This document shows, in pieces, positions 27,532 to 35,087 of a stretch of 64,000 nt of DNA. The position numbers and the translations under genes are program-made. The DNA is from a virus. The stretch's first letter is position 1. Every line of letters starts with the position of its first letter. Under the pieces are notes generated by a model, which had not been told where the DNA came from, did no database searches, and was given only the letters and a program-made list of their open reading frames with translations. The stretch covers positions 186,001 through 250,000 of the IMG/VR virus record IMGVR_UViG_3300021057_000274, one strand, 5' to 3'.

Positions 27532-29288
27532 GTGTTGAAGACGTGCGTCCCGGTGGCGTACTCGAAGACGTCACCGTCGGGAGTGGTGGTGTTGGTCGAC
27601 GAGATCGCGCCGGGTGACTCAGGCCGAACGACGCCGGTTGACGGCTGCGTGCCTCGGACGTTTGAGAGCAGAAACTTGTCATTTTCTTGCAAGGTCAGCG
27701 TCATCAGCTGCAAGAACTGGCCGCCGCTGAAGATGTTCTCGACGCGGGTCACCAGGTACCAGCCGGTGTAGTAGACAGGCGTCGGCGGCTCATAGCCCCG
27801 ACGAGAGTTGATGTTGACCTTGACGAACATCTGCTCGACGTTGCCAAACCCGCTGGGAGCCTTTCCCGGGTCGATCATCCTCGCGATCGGCGTCGCGCAG
27901 TCGTCGAGAATCTTGTAGTGCCCCCTGATCTTGAACATGAACTGGTTGGTCGTCGCAGACGCGGCAGCCGCGAGAGTGTTCAAGGCTAGACGCGTCGTTC
28001 TCGCCGAGTCGTGCCGCTGGTCGATCATCCCTGAGTTCTCGTAAGCGGTCGAGATCGGGAGGGTGAAGACGTCGCCGCTACCGAGAATCGGCGGGTCGTT
28101 CGGCTGCTGATAGCCTAGCATGCGCGAAACGGTGCGATCAGGGTGGCAGATCTGGTTGCTCCAGTAGAGCTGGTCGCTCGTTTGCACCGTGCTCGAGAAG
28201 TTGATCGACTTGTCCGCGCTGATCTCTGACGAGTTCAGCCACGCGATGAGGCTCGAGAACTTGACGTCAAACTCTAGCACGTCGACGTTCTTCCCCGCGT
28301 CGGAGAAGTAGAAGTCGAAGATGTAGTTCTTGTCGCGGCCGCCCTCGAGGAGCAAGATGTCGTACATCTGCTTGGCCTCTGTGCTGTCGATCATCCAGCG
28401 CGCTCTCACCACCGGGAGCTTCAACCCGATCTGTCTGTCAGCCAAGATCTTAGATCGGTTCTCGGCGATCTGGTCACTGACGGTCTTACTCGACAGCAAG
28501 ATCTTCCAGATCATCTCCATCACGGGCATCTTGCTAGCCTGGAAGGTGATCCAGCTATCTGAGCCGTGAGATCGATCGGTCGTGTTAGCTAGGGTGATCG
28601 CGCCGTCGATCTTAGCGGTGTTCTCGATGACGTATCTCATCCGCTTCCGACGGCCCCCGTTTGCCTCATACTCGATCTCGTAGTTCTCGTTGAGCTTCTC
28701 CTCTAGCTCCTTGAGCGCATCTGACACCGTGGACGCCTTGATCGTGATGTTGTTGTTGACCAGCCCTAGCACGGCGGCTTTGTTCCGCCCGTTACGAGTC
28801 ATCACTGAAGCGATCGACACGAACTTCATCCCGTACTTCCCGCCCTGGTGATTGAAGGAGGCCTCCATGTCGTTGAAGATGATCGGGATCGCGATGGGCT
28901 CAAGCGGTACCGACCCGATCTCGCCCACGAAGAAGATCTTTAAGAGGAAGTGCATCGACGACGTCACGCTGAGCGACAATCCCCTCCACATGAGCGCTTG
29001 AAACTTCTGGGCGAACAACATGCCGCCCGGCTCGAGAACGTCGAAGGTGATCTCGCTGACGACGGCTGCTGACGACGGCTCGTAGGTGAAGCGCACGTTG
29101 TCGATCGACTGGTGAGCGTCGCGTCGAGTGTTGATGAGCAACGTGCCGTTGGGCTTCTCAGGGTCAGTTCTGAGGTTGTGGTCCTTCTCGATCACCGCCT
29201 CGATGTCATGCCAGTCGTGAGCTCCGTGAAGCTCGAAGTGATACGTGTAAGTCTTAAACCGGTCGAGCGGGTTCTGGGGGTTCGCCAT
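27528..29288 (-). CDS. Baseplate hub protein candidate (gp27-like position)
   Basis: 586 aa, ATG 29288 overlapping the gp53-like stop (TGATG). N-terminus DRFKTYTYHFELHGAHDWHDIEAV; then a RDAHQSIDNVRFTYEP stretch, a beta-rich part and a C-terminal region with YYTGWYLVTRVENIFSGGQFLQLMTLTLQ, which resembles hub proteins where a final beta domain binds the spike. No transmembrane or signal sequence. It lies directly before the gp5-like spike gene, where T4-type genomes often keep a hub gene. Homology to gp27 is not proven from sequence alone. Confidence 0.55.
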   Translation of the reverse strand: MANPQNPLDRFKTYTYHFELHGAHDWHDIEAVIEKDHNLRTDPEKPNGTLLINTRRDAHQSIDNVRFTYEPSSAAVVSEITFDVLEPGGMLFAQKFQALMWRGLSLSVTSSMHFLLKIFFVGEIGSVPLEPIAIPIIFNDMEASFNHQGGKYGMKFVSIASVMTRNGRNKAAVLGLVNNNITIKASTVSDALKELEEKLNENYEIEYEANGGRRKRMRYVIENTAKIDGAITLANTTDRSHGSDSWITFQASKMPVMEMIWKILLSSKTVSDQIAENRSKILADRQIGLKLPVVRARWMIDSTEAKQMYDILLLEGGRDKNYIFDFYFSDAGKNVDVLEFDVKFSSLIAWLNSSEISADKSINFSSTVQTSDQLYWSNQICHPDRTVSRMLGYQQPNDPPILGSGDVFTLPISTAYENSGMIDQRHDSARTTRLALNTLAAAASATTNQFMFKIRGHYKILDDCATPIARMIDPGKAPSGFGNVEQMFVKVNINSRRGYEPPTPVYYTGWYLVTRVENIFSGGQFLQLMTLTLQENDKFLLSNVRGTQPSTGVVRPESPGAISSTNTTTPDGDVFEYATGTHVFNT

Positions 29289-29644
29289 CAGGCCTCTCGC
29301 TTGCTAGGTGCTCCGCCCGTCGCCTTGCCCAGGAACAGCTCTCGCTGCATGCGGTCCTTCAAGGGGATCAAGAGAACCTTCCCCTCGACGATCTCCTCGA
29401 TCGGATCGATGATCCCGTTGTACTGTGCGATCACCCACCAGAGACCCTCGTCACCGTACCACACGTAACCCAACAGCTGGGGCTTGCCCTCGTACTTCTT
29501 CTCGACGACGTAAACGATGTCCGACGGGTGGCTTGAGATCTTCGCCCTGCTCCACCACTCGAGACCGAACGTCGACATCTCGGTCGTGCCGCCGAGCACG
29601 TACCGACCGTTCTTCAGGTTGTAGGTCGAGTTCTTAACCGACAT
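29288..29644 (-). CDS. Baseplate wedge gp53-like protein with LysM-type segment
   Basis: 118 aa, ATG 29644 overlapping the upstream stop. The core DIVYVVEKKYEGKPQLLGYVWYGDEGLWWVIAQYNGIIDPIEEIVEGKVLLIP has the gp53/LysM pattern: a short helix, LWWVIAQYNGI, DP and a closing (V/L)LIP strand. gp53 is a conserved wedge protein of contractile tails that acts with gp25. It is shorter than T4 gp53 (196 aa). It is coupled to the gp48/54-like gene upstream and the hub candidate downstream. Confidence 0.75.
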   Translation of the reverse strand: MSVKNSTYNLKNGRYVLGGTTEMSTFGLEWWSRAKISSHPSDIVYVVEKKYEGKPQLLGYVWYGDEGLWWVIAQYNGIIDPIEEIVEGKVLLIPLKDRMQRELFLGKATGGAPSKREA

Positions 29645-30573
29645 CAGGGCTCAGACGGACCAGGGTTGGGCAGAACGTTTCGTCCGAACGTGTCGGCGGC
29701 GGCGACGGTCGGATTGGCTCCTGTCGTCGTCACCGTGGTGATGCGGTTAGCCAGGTTGGAGGGATTGATGCCGCTGATGAACTCGTTGACGTTGACCGAC
29801 GAGATCTGGCTAGTCAGCTCCTTGACCTGTGGGCTGTTAAAGATGACCGCTGGGTTGTGGATGACATCCAAGATCGGGCCGACGGTCTTGTTCAAGACCT
29901 CCCCGACGCTGGGCAGGCCAAAGGGACGGGAAGCTAAGCCCGGGAACTTCTTCGAGCGCTCACCGTCACCGAAGGAGATATTGTCAGGAACACGGAACTG
30001 CTCTTCACCGCCAAAGTCGGTGATATTCGCCGCATCAAGAAAGAGCTGCTTCATCTTCCACTTTTGCTGCGTCTCGCCGTCGCCAGTGATCTCGTCGGGA
30101 GTGTAGATCTCGATCAGGTCGATCGAGATCAGGCCGATCACTGGCATCGGCTCGGTGTACTCCATGTTGTTCTTGTCGAAGATGTAGTCGGTGTCGTCGG
30201 TGTAGGTCCAGGCGTAGTTCTTGATGACCACCGGCACGTTGTCGACGTTGCTGTGGTTGTATGCCGACAGATAAACGACCGGCGGAGTCGAGCCAGAGTT
30301 ACCGAAGTCGGGAAGGATCCACGACCTGATCAGGTTAAGGTAGCGGAGGTTTTGGACCGCCTCCTCGACGTTGCGAGACACGAACTTGCCCGTGATCGAA
30401 AACTGGCGGCTGCTCGTGTTGCGATAGGCCAGGATGTCGGTCGGGAGGTGGATGATCGGGTAAGGTTCGTAGTGAGCGTTACGCGTCTCCGCCAGCGGCG
30501 AGGACGCCTCGAAGATCACGACGTTCGCGTCGGTTCCAAGAGAATCCTTGATCTGGATCTTAAATTCCTTCAC
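29644..30573 (-). CDS. Baseplate tail-tube cap protein (gp48/gp54-like)
   Basis: 309 aa, GTG start at 30573 overlapping the upstream stop (GTGA). Residues ~55-165 hold SSRQFSITGKFVSRNVEEAVQNLRYLNLIRSWILPDFG and then PPVVYLSAYNH, VPVVIKNYAWTY, MPVIGLISIDLIEI. This order (a fold near RxFxxTxxFxxRN, a helix, a P-rich strand, a closing EI) is what gp48/gp54 cap proteins show. The C-terminal third is helical and Pro-rich. Such proteins join the baseplate to the first tube ring. Whether it equals gp48 or gp54 cannot be told; the next gene may be the partner. Confidence 0.6.
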   Translation of the reverse strand: MKEFKIQIKDSLGTDANVVIFEASSPLAETRNAHYEPYPIIHLPTDILAYRNTSSRQFSITGKFVSRNVEEAVQNLRYLNLIRSWILPDFGNSGSTPPVVYLSAYNHSNVDNVPVVIKNYAWTYTDDTDYIFDKNNMEYTEPMPVIGLISIDLIEIYTPDEITGDGETQQKWKMKQLFLDAANITDFGGEEQFRVPDNISFGDGERSKKFPGLASRPFGLPSVGEVLNKTVGPILDVIHNPAVIFNSPQVKELTSQISSVNVNEFISGINPSNLANRITTVTTTGANPTVAAADTFGRNVLPNPGPSEP

Positions 30574-31496
30574 GCGTTAACCTTTTGAGAGTAGGGAGCT
30601 TTGACCGGTCGATTGAAAGCGTCCAACGCGATCGGTAGAATATTTAGCCTCACCACTAGACAATTATTTGTTTGGATTCCAACGGCTTGGTGACCGAACT
30701 TGTCGAAGAGGAGGCCGGTGAAGAGAGCGACGCCTCCAGACGTCTTTCGCTTGATGTTATTCAAGGGAGCTGGGAGATCAACGTCGCGCGTGATGATGTC
30801 CGAGGCGAGATGCGGCGCGCGTGTCGGGTCATTGACGTCGAGACCGTAGAAGTCATAGACCCGAACGCGCGAGTCGGTGGTCGTGCTGGCATCTCCCTCA
30901 TTGACGACGGGCGTCTGGAAGAGGATCTTCGGGTTCTTGAACTTCGAGTCGACGTTGTTGACTAACACCGGCTGCCCGTCGATCCGATAGGCGAGCGCGA
31001 GAGGCTTTCCGGTCGCGTCATACGTCTGGTCAAAGCGAATCTCGAGGGGCAGCCGATCGGCAGGAAGCGTGGTCGGCGGCTCATAGTTGACCCACTCCGT
31101 CTTCGCCGACGAGAGCTGGTTCAACGCGTTCTTCGAGATGTCAAAGAGAGCCCGCGTCGTCGTGTAAGCGTCCGGAGCCGTCGCGGCGAAGATCGCGTTG
31201 AGCTCCGCTAGCGAGAGCAACTTGAACGAGGGAAGCAACCTGAAGACGCGATGGGTCTGGTTGTACGGAGCTCCGCGCCCCTCGTCGAGAAAGATCCCGA
31301 TCGTCACCCACTTGCCACCCATCGTCCAACTCTTCGCGCCGCGCTCTGGCGCCGCCGAGATGACCGCGGTACAGAAGAAGTCATCTCGGTTGTCTGGCTC
31401 GTACCAGTTGAAGTGTGACGGCACGACCAGGTCCTCTCCGTCGATCGAGTAGAGGTCATAGAACGCGTTTGTCGGGTCGTTGAACGGGACGCTCAC
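30570..31496 (-). CDS. Putative baseplate structural protein
   Basis: 308 aa, GTG start at 31496 overlapping the upstream gene's stop. Mostly beta-rich with no clear family: SVPFNDPTNAFYDLYSIDGED, AAPERGAKSWTMGGKWVTIGIF, a helix TRALFDISKNALNQLSSAK, then YDFYGLDVNDPTRAP and VALFTGLLFDKFGH. The tight coupling to the cap-like gene downstream and the nucleotidyltransferase upstream places it in the baseplate operon. It could be the second member of a gp48/gp54 pair, but I see no motif that shows this. Confidence 0.6.
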   Translation of the reverse strand: MSVPFNDPTNAFYDLYSIDGEDLVVPSHFNWYEPDNRDDFFCTAVISAAPERGAKSWTMGGKWVTIGIFLDEGRGAPYNQTHRVFRLLPSFKLLSLAELNAIFAATAPDAYTTTRALFDISKNALNQLSSAKTEWVNYEPPTTLPADRLPLEIRFDQTYDATGKPLALAYRIDGQPVLVNNVDSKFKNPKILFQTPVVNEGDASTTTDSRVRVYDFYGLDVNDPTRAPHLASDIITRDVDLPAPLNNIKRKTSGGVALFTGLLFDKFGHQAVGIQTNNCLVVRLNILPIALDAFNRPVKAPYSQKVNA

Positions 31497-32269
31497 TCTT
31501 CCTCACCCTTCTTTGACGGCTTCTTCTTGACATCTTGCTCGTCCTCAACCGGCTCCTCGGGCTCATCGGACTCCTCTTCCTTCGGCTCCTCCTTCTTGGG
31601 TTTGGCGACGACCTCCTTGAGCTTCGCCTGGACCATCTCGGCGATGACGTCGTCGTACTCCCCGAAAACCTGCTTGAAGACCTTCTTGAGCTCGGTCTTC
31701 GTCTCCGCTTGCAAGATGCGGTTGCGCACCTCTGTGCCAGACAGTCCGCTCTCACCCATCGGCACGATCGTATAGTAGCCTCCCTCCTTCGCGAGGGAGA
31801 GATCCTCGAGCTTGAAGTCCTTCGGAAGCTTGGAGAAGAAGTCCGACTTCTCGTAGCGCTCGGCGTCCTTTTTGCCGACGGCCGAGAGGTAGACGAGGTC
31901 ATACCCCTTGTATTGCTGGAAGATCTCCTTCGGACTGAAGGCCGGGTTCTTGCACTCGACGACGCGCCGCGGGCGAACGCCGTAGAGGGTGACGATCAGC
32001 TCTTGCTTCTCGATGAAGCTGAACGGCGAGACCTTGCCCTCCTCGGCCTTGAAGTTGGTCTTGTTCGAGGTGGCGATCCACACGTTCTGCTTGCCGAACT
32101 TCCGGCAGAGCCAGCGATAGGCGTGGTAGTGGCCGAGGTGAAAGGGTTGGAAGCGTCCGCCGTAAACGACCACCAGCTTGCGGGTGTTCTTCTCGTCAGC
32201 CTCTGGAATCTCAGGCTCCTCGTCATCGATCGGCTTGGCGGTGATGTCCTTGAGTTCAGTGAGCTTCAT
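31493..32269 (-). CDS. NMN adenylyltransferase-like nucleotidyltransferase with capsid-targeting-like N-terminus
   Basis: 258 aa, ATG 32269. After MKLTELKDITAKPIDDEEP comes a nucleotidyltransferase domain: VVVYGGRFQPFHLGHYHAYRWL (residues ~33-54) contains the HxGH-type motif, NVWIATSNKT follows, and GLSGTEVRNRI near residue 175 is the ISSTxxR-like motif. This family transfers AMP or CMP to small phosphates; NadM/NadR-type NMN adenylyltransferases start with GRFQPFHxGH as here. The last ~50 residues are an acidic/Lys-rich tail. The start MKLTEL is shared with two unrelated proteins of this phage. A late promoter lies upstream, unusual for a metabolic enzyme, so it may be packaged in the virion (inference). 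Confidence 0.75.
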   Translation of the reverse strand: MKLTELKDITAKPIDDEEPEIPEADEKNTRKLVVVYGGRFQPFHLGHYHAYRWLCRKFGKQNVWIATSNKTNFKAEEGKVSPFSFIEKQELIVTLYGVRPRRVVECKNPAFSPKEIFQQYKGYDLVYLSAVGKKDAERYEKSDFFSKLPKDFKLEDLSLAKEGGYYTIVPMGESGLSGTEVRNRILQAETKTELKKVFKQVFGEYDDVIAEMVQAKLKEVVAKPKKEEPKEEESDEPEEPVEDEQDVKKKPSKKGEEE

Positions 32270-32299
32270 TCGTTTCCCGGGGTTAAATATGCTTGCTTC

Positions 32300-32306
32300 T
32301 ATTTAC
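32300..32306 (-). promoter_or_regulatory. Late promoter variant upstream of the nucleotidyltransferase
   Basis: Minus strand TGTAAATAG, 31 bp upstream of the ATG at 32269. It differs from the consensus by one base, but the spacing fits the other late promoters and would start the whole baseplate operon. Confidence 0.5.
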
Positions 32307-32318
32307 AGGCAAACAAAA

Positions 32319-32542
32319 TGGCCGCCATAGACATATATGAGCCCTGTGAGCACTGCGGGTATGACACCGTGCATCCAGACTCTTGCCCAAACTCAGAGGT
32401 TTCGCTCGCAAAATCGCGTGCTGAATCGCGAAAATGTTCATCTTTCGCGAAGAATGATAGGATCCAATCCTCTTCCACTCTAGAAAGAGGCTTTATAGAA
32501 GGCAGATTCTCACAAAATGGCGAACCATTACCCTCGCGGTAA
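32319..32542 (+). CDS. Possible small zinc-ribbon-like protein
   Basis: 74-aa frame from ATG 32319. The N-terminal part EPCEHCGYDTVHPDSCPN has a CxxC and a later His/Cys, like a small metal-binding knuckle. The rest is Ser/Arg-rich and overlaps the first 26 bases of the gp55 gene. No good ribosome binding site precedes it. It occupies most of the 247-bp gap between the divergent nucleotidyltransferase and gp55 genes. It may be chance. Confidence 0.3.
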
Positions 32543-33182
32543 AAGAGCAAAAAACGACACAAAACCCGAGACGACGGCGAAGTACTACCTCACCAACGCC
32601 AAGCTTCTCCCAGCGGTGATTCGCGCCAAGACGATCGGGAAGATGACCGACGAGCTAGCCGAGATGCTCCTCATGCTGACGCGCAAATACGCGCAGCGCC
32701 CCTGCTTCAACGGTTACACCTACAAGGACGACATGATCTCAGAGGCGATCACGAACCTCTGTCTGAACGCCTTGAAGTTCAACTCTGACAAGTACGACAA
32801 TCCGTTCGCTTACTACACCACCTGCATCAACAGCTCCTTCCTTCAGTTCTTGAACGTAGAGAAGAAGCACCGGCGCATCCGCGACATGCTCCTGATCGAC
32901 GTCGGCGAGAACCCGAGCTTTAACTTCACCGTCGACAGCCACAAGCAAGAGGGCGGAGAGTTCACTGGCGAGCTCCGTGAACTGAAGCAACAGATCGAGG
33001 AGGCGAAGGTTCGGACCGTCGAAGAGGCTGCGCTAGCCGTCAAGATCGCCGAGGAGAAGCGCGTCCAAGCGATCAAGGATCGAGAAGAGGCTCTCAAGAT
33101 GAGCGAGTCAGAAACGGTCCGTGATCTCGAGTACGTTGAGCCGGAGCTGCAAGAAGCCGCGCTTCTTACGTACGACGAATGA
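32517..33182 (+). CDS. 55: Late-transcription sigma factor gp55
   Basis: 221 aa from ATG 32517. YKDDMISEAITNLCLNALKFNSDKYDNPFAYYTTCINSSFLQFLNVEKKHRR (residues ~68-120) is the conserved region-2-like part of T4 gp55, which replaces the host sigma and reads TATAAATA late promoters through the sliding clamp. Its presence agrees with the many such motifs in this window. The C-terminal half is a charged helix, and the protein ends in VEPELQEAALLTYDE. Length is near T4 gp55 (185 aa) with a longer tail. The order 55-47-46 follows T4-type synteny. A GAAGG lies 15 nt upstream, a weak ribosome binding site. Confidence 0.9.
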   Translation: MANHYPRGKRAKNDTKPETTAKYYLTNAKLLPAVIRAKTIGKMTDELAEMLLMLTRKYAQRPCFNGYTYKDDMISEAITNLCLNALKFNSDKYDNPFAYYTTCINSSFLQFLNVEKKHRRIRDMLLIDVGENPSFNFTVDSHKQEGGEFTGELRELKQQIEEAKVRTVEEAALAVKIAEEKRVQAIKDREEALKMSESETVRDLEYVEPELQEAALLTYDE

Positions 33183-33189
33183 GAAAATA

Positions 33190-33210
33190 TCCTCCGCCCT
33201 AGGTGGAGGA
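33190..33210 (+). promoter_or_regulatory. Hairpin covering the gp47 ribosome binding site
   Basis: A 9-bp stem (one G-U pair) with a 3-nt loop: TCCTCCGCC pairs with GGTGGAGGA. The 3' arm holds GGAGG, the best Shine-Dalgarno before the gp47 ATG at 33223. No U-run follows, so translational control is more likely than termination. Confidence 0.55.
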
Positions 33211-33222
33211 TCTAATATCGGG

Positions 33223-34308
33223 ATGGCAGTAGTCCCGCAGCGCTTCAAGAAGATCGGCATCTTCACCGACATACATTTCGGGCGTCGGTCAAACTCTCGC
33301 GTTCACAATCAAGACTGTCTAGACTTCATCGATTGGTTTTGCGCTCAGCTCGACGACAGCTACTCCCACATCGCATTTCTAGGAGACTGGTTTGAGAGCC
33401 GCTCGGCGATCAACATCGAGACGCTCCACTTCTCCTACCAGGGGCTCCAGAAGCTCAACTCGGTCGGTAAACCTGTCTACTTCTGCGTCGGCAACCATGA
33501 CCTGCATCGCCGAACTACTCGCGAGATCCACTCTGTTCAGATGTTTCAAGAGCTCGACAACTTTCACGTGATCGACAAGCCAGTAGTCGAGGACGGCTTG
33601 CTCTTCTCGCCCTACCTCTTTCCTGAGGAGTACCCGACCATGGTCGAGCACAACAAGCTCTGGGCCTGGCTAGGGCACTTCGAGTTCAAGGGCTTCGTCG
33701 TCACCGGCCAGGGACATGCGCTAGAGCACGGACCCGTCCACACCAACTTTGTCGGGCCGAAGCGCATCTTGACTGGCCACTTTCACAAGCGCCAGAGCCA
33801 GGACAACGTTCACTACGTCGGCAACGCATTTCCGATGGACTTCGGTGACGCGGGTGACTACGAGCGCGGGATGGCGACCTACTACGTCCCTGAGGACAAG
33901 CTTACCTTCACCAACTGGTCGAGTTGTCCCAAATACCTAAAGACGTCGCTGTCCAAGATCATGGGGCAAGACACGATCAAGGCCTTCCTTCCCCGGATGA
34001 AGGTCAAGTGCGTCATCGACGAGGAGCTAGGATACCAGGACGCTCAAGACCTGCGCGTCGCGATGATCGAGCAGTATCACCTACGTGACTTCATCCTCGA
34101 GGAGGATCGAGAGGCGAAGCAAGGGTTGCTAGAGGGTGACAACGCCAAGGTGGTCGACGGGTTGGGTGACTTCGGCAGCATGGATGACCTCGTCATCCAG
34201 CAGCTAGAGATGGCCAAGGATGACAAGAAGGCGAAGATCGACGTGAACCTGTTGATCGAGATCTACAAGAGCGCGGTCGCTGAGGTAGAAGACAAGGAGG
34301 AAGAGTGA
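33223..34308 (+). CDS. 47: Recombination nuclease gp47 (Mre11-like)
   Basis: 361 aa from ATG 33223, chosen because the metallophosphoesterase fold starts at once. Motifs in order: FTDIHFG (I), FLGDWFE (II), CVGNHDLH (III), LGHFEF (IV) and TGHFHKRQ (V), the full metal-binding set of Mre11/SbcD nucleases. With gp46 it forms the ATP-driven complex that resects double-strand ends for recombination-dependent replication in T4. The C-terminal ~100 residues are helical and acidic, as expected for the gp46-binding part. A hairpin covers the ribosome binding site. Confidence 0.9.
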   Translation: MAVVPQRFKKIGIFTDIHFGRRSNSRVHNQDCLDFIDWFCAQLDDSYSHIAFLGDWFESRSAINIETLHFSYQGLQKLNSVGKPVYFCVGNHDLHRRTTREIHSVQMFQELDNFHVIDKPVVEDGLLFSPYLFPEEYPTMVEHNKLWAWLGHFEFKGFVVTGQGHALEHGPVHTNFVGPKRILTGHFHKRQSQDNVHYVGNAFPMDFGDAGDYERGMATYYVPEDKLTFTNWSSCPKYLKTSLSKIMGQDTIKAFLPRMKVKCVIDEELGYQDAQDLRVAMIEQYHLRDFILEEDREAKQGLLEGDNAKVVDGLGDFGSMDDLVIQQLEMAKDDKKAKIDVNLLIEIYKSAVAEVEDKEEE

Positions 34309-34682
34309 AGCTGTTCGAGCGCAAGGACCACTACGAGGGTCAAGGATTCGCCAAGGCCGTCTTCGGCTTCGGCAAGATGTACCAAATGGCGGAGATCTGG
34401 AAGAACCACCAGCGCGCCGCCGACGAGCCGGAGTGCTGGGCGTTTACCAATGAGTGGCGTGCGAATGGCTGGTACGTGATCATCAACGTGCCTTTTATCT
34501 TCAAGCGACCGTACATCGACCCGAACTCATACTTTGAGAGGGAAGGTCCTTGCCGTCTAGTTTATCTCATCACGCGGCGCACGCCTGTGCAACTCCCGCG
34601 CTTCATCGGCGACGTTCACACGACGAAGATGACTCCGACCACGAGATTCCACAAGGATTGGATGATCGTTGATCAAGGTTAA
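34305..34682 (+). CDS. Hypothetical protein between gp47 and gp46
   Basis: 125 aa starting at GTG 34305, overlapping the gp47 stop (GTGA). Aromatic-rich: FAKAVFGFGKMYQMAEIW, ECWAFTNEWRANGWYVIINVPFIFKRPYIDP. No recognised domain; the VIINVPFIF stretch is too short and flanked by charges for a clear membrane span. It is co-translated with the recombination genes. Confidence 0.65.
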   Translation: MKLFERKDHYEGQGFAKAVFGFGKMYQMAEIWKNHQRAADEPECWAFTNEWRANGWYVIINVPFIFKRPYIDPNSYFEREGPCRLVYLITRRTPVQLPRFIGDVHTTKMTPTTRFHKDWMIVDQG

Positions 34683-34923
34683 GGTCACGGTGACAGGTCT
34701 GGGCGGCTGCATCTTCTACGAGGCCGACGTCATTCGGCGGGCCTTCGAGGGGTTAGGCTACGATGTTTCCGTGACGTCAAAGTTTGACTCGCACGACATC
34801 CCTTTCCCCGAGAAGCCAGATGAGTTCTATTCTCGGCGCACCGAGCAACTCCTCGAGCGAGTCAAGGCGGGTGAACATCCCCAGCTTGAGCTCACGATCA
34901 TACATCAACCCTGGGGCGGCTGA
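34669..34923 (+). CDS. Hypothetical small protein between gp47 and gp46
   Basis: 84 aa from TTG 34669, overlapping the previous gene by 14 bases. It has an alternating beta/alpha pattern (IKVKVTVTGLGGCIFYEADVIRRAFEGLGYDVSV) and ends in LTIIHQPWGG. No catalytic motif is visible. The start codon is the least certain part; the frame is supported by tight packing with both neighbours (its stop touches the next ATG). Confidence 0.55.
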   Translation: MIKVKVTVTGLGGCIFYEADVIRRAFEGLGYDVSVTSKFDSHDIPFPEKPDEFYSRRTEQLLERVKAGEHPQLELTIIHQPWGG

Positions 34924-35087
34924 TGAGATACGGACTCTGGGAGCTCAGATATCTCTCAAGCAAGGAGGGTCGTCACGGGGAATGGTTCAAGTGGTGGCTT
35001 AAAGATCCTTCTAGAGACGTCTATCGTGACGGCGGAAGCGTCGAGTGGCGCGTCGGGCCGTTCGTGCTCACGAGGTGGATCTCATGA
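34923..35087 (+). CDS. Hypothetical 54-aa protein
   Basis: A short frame from ATG 34923, which overlaps the stop of the previous gene (TGATGA), to a TGA at 35085-35087 that overlaps the gp46 ATG (ATGA). The protein is Trp- and Arg-rich (LWELRYLSSKEGRHGEWFKWWLKDP, VEWRVGPFVLTRWIS). No family recognised. Overlaps on both sides support it being translated as a link between gp47-side genes and gp46. Confidence 0.55.
   Translation: MRYGLWELRYLSSKEGRHGEWFKWWLKDPSRDVYRDGGSVEWRVGPFVLTRWIS

Noticed and set aside
31535-32542. A 335-residue plus-strand frame over the nucleotidyltransferase gene
   Set aside because: Most of it is antisense to the clear adenylyltransferase frame. Only the short part from 32319 could be real and is listed with low confidence.
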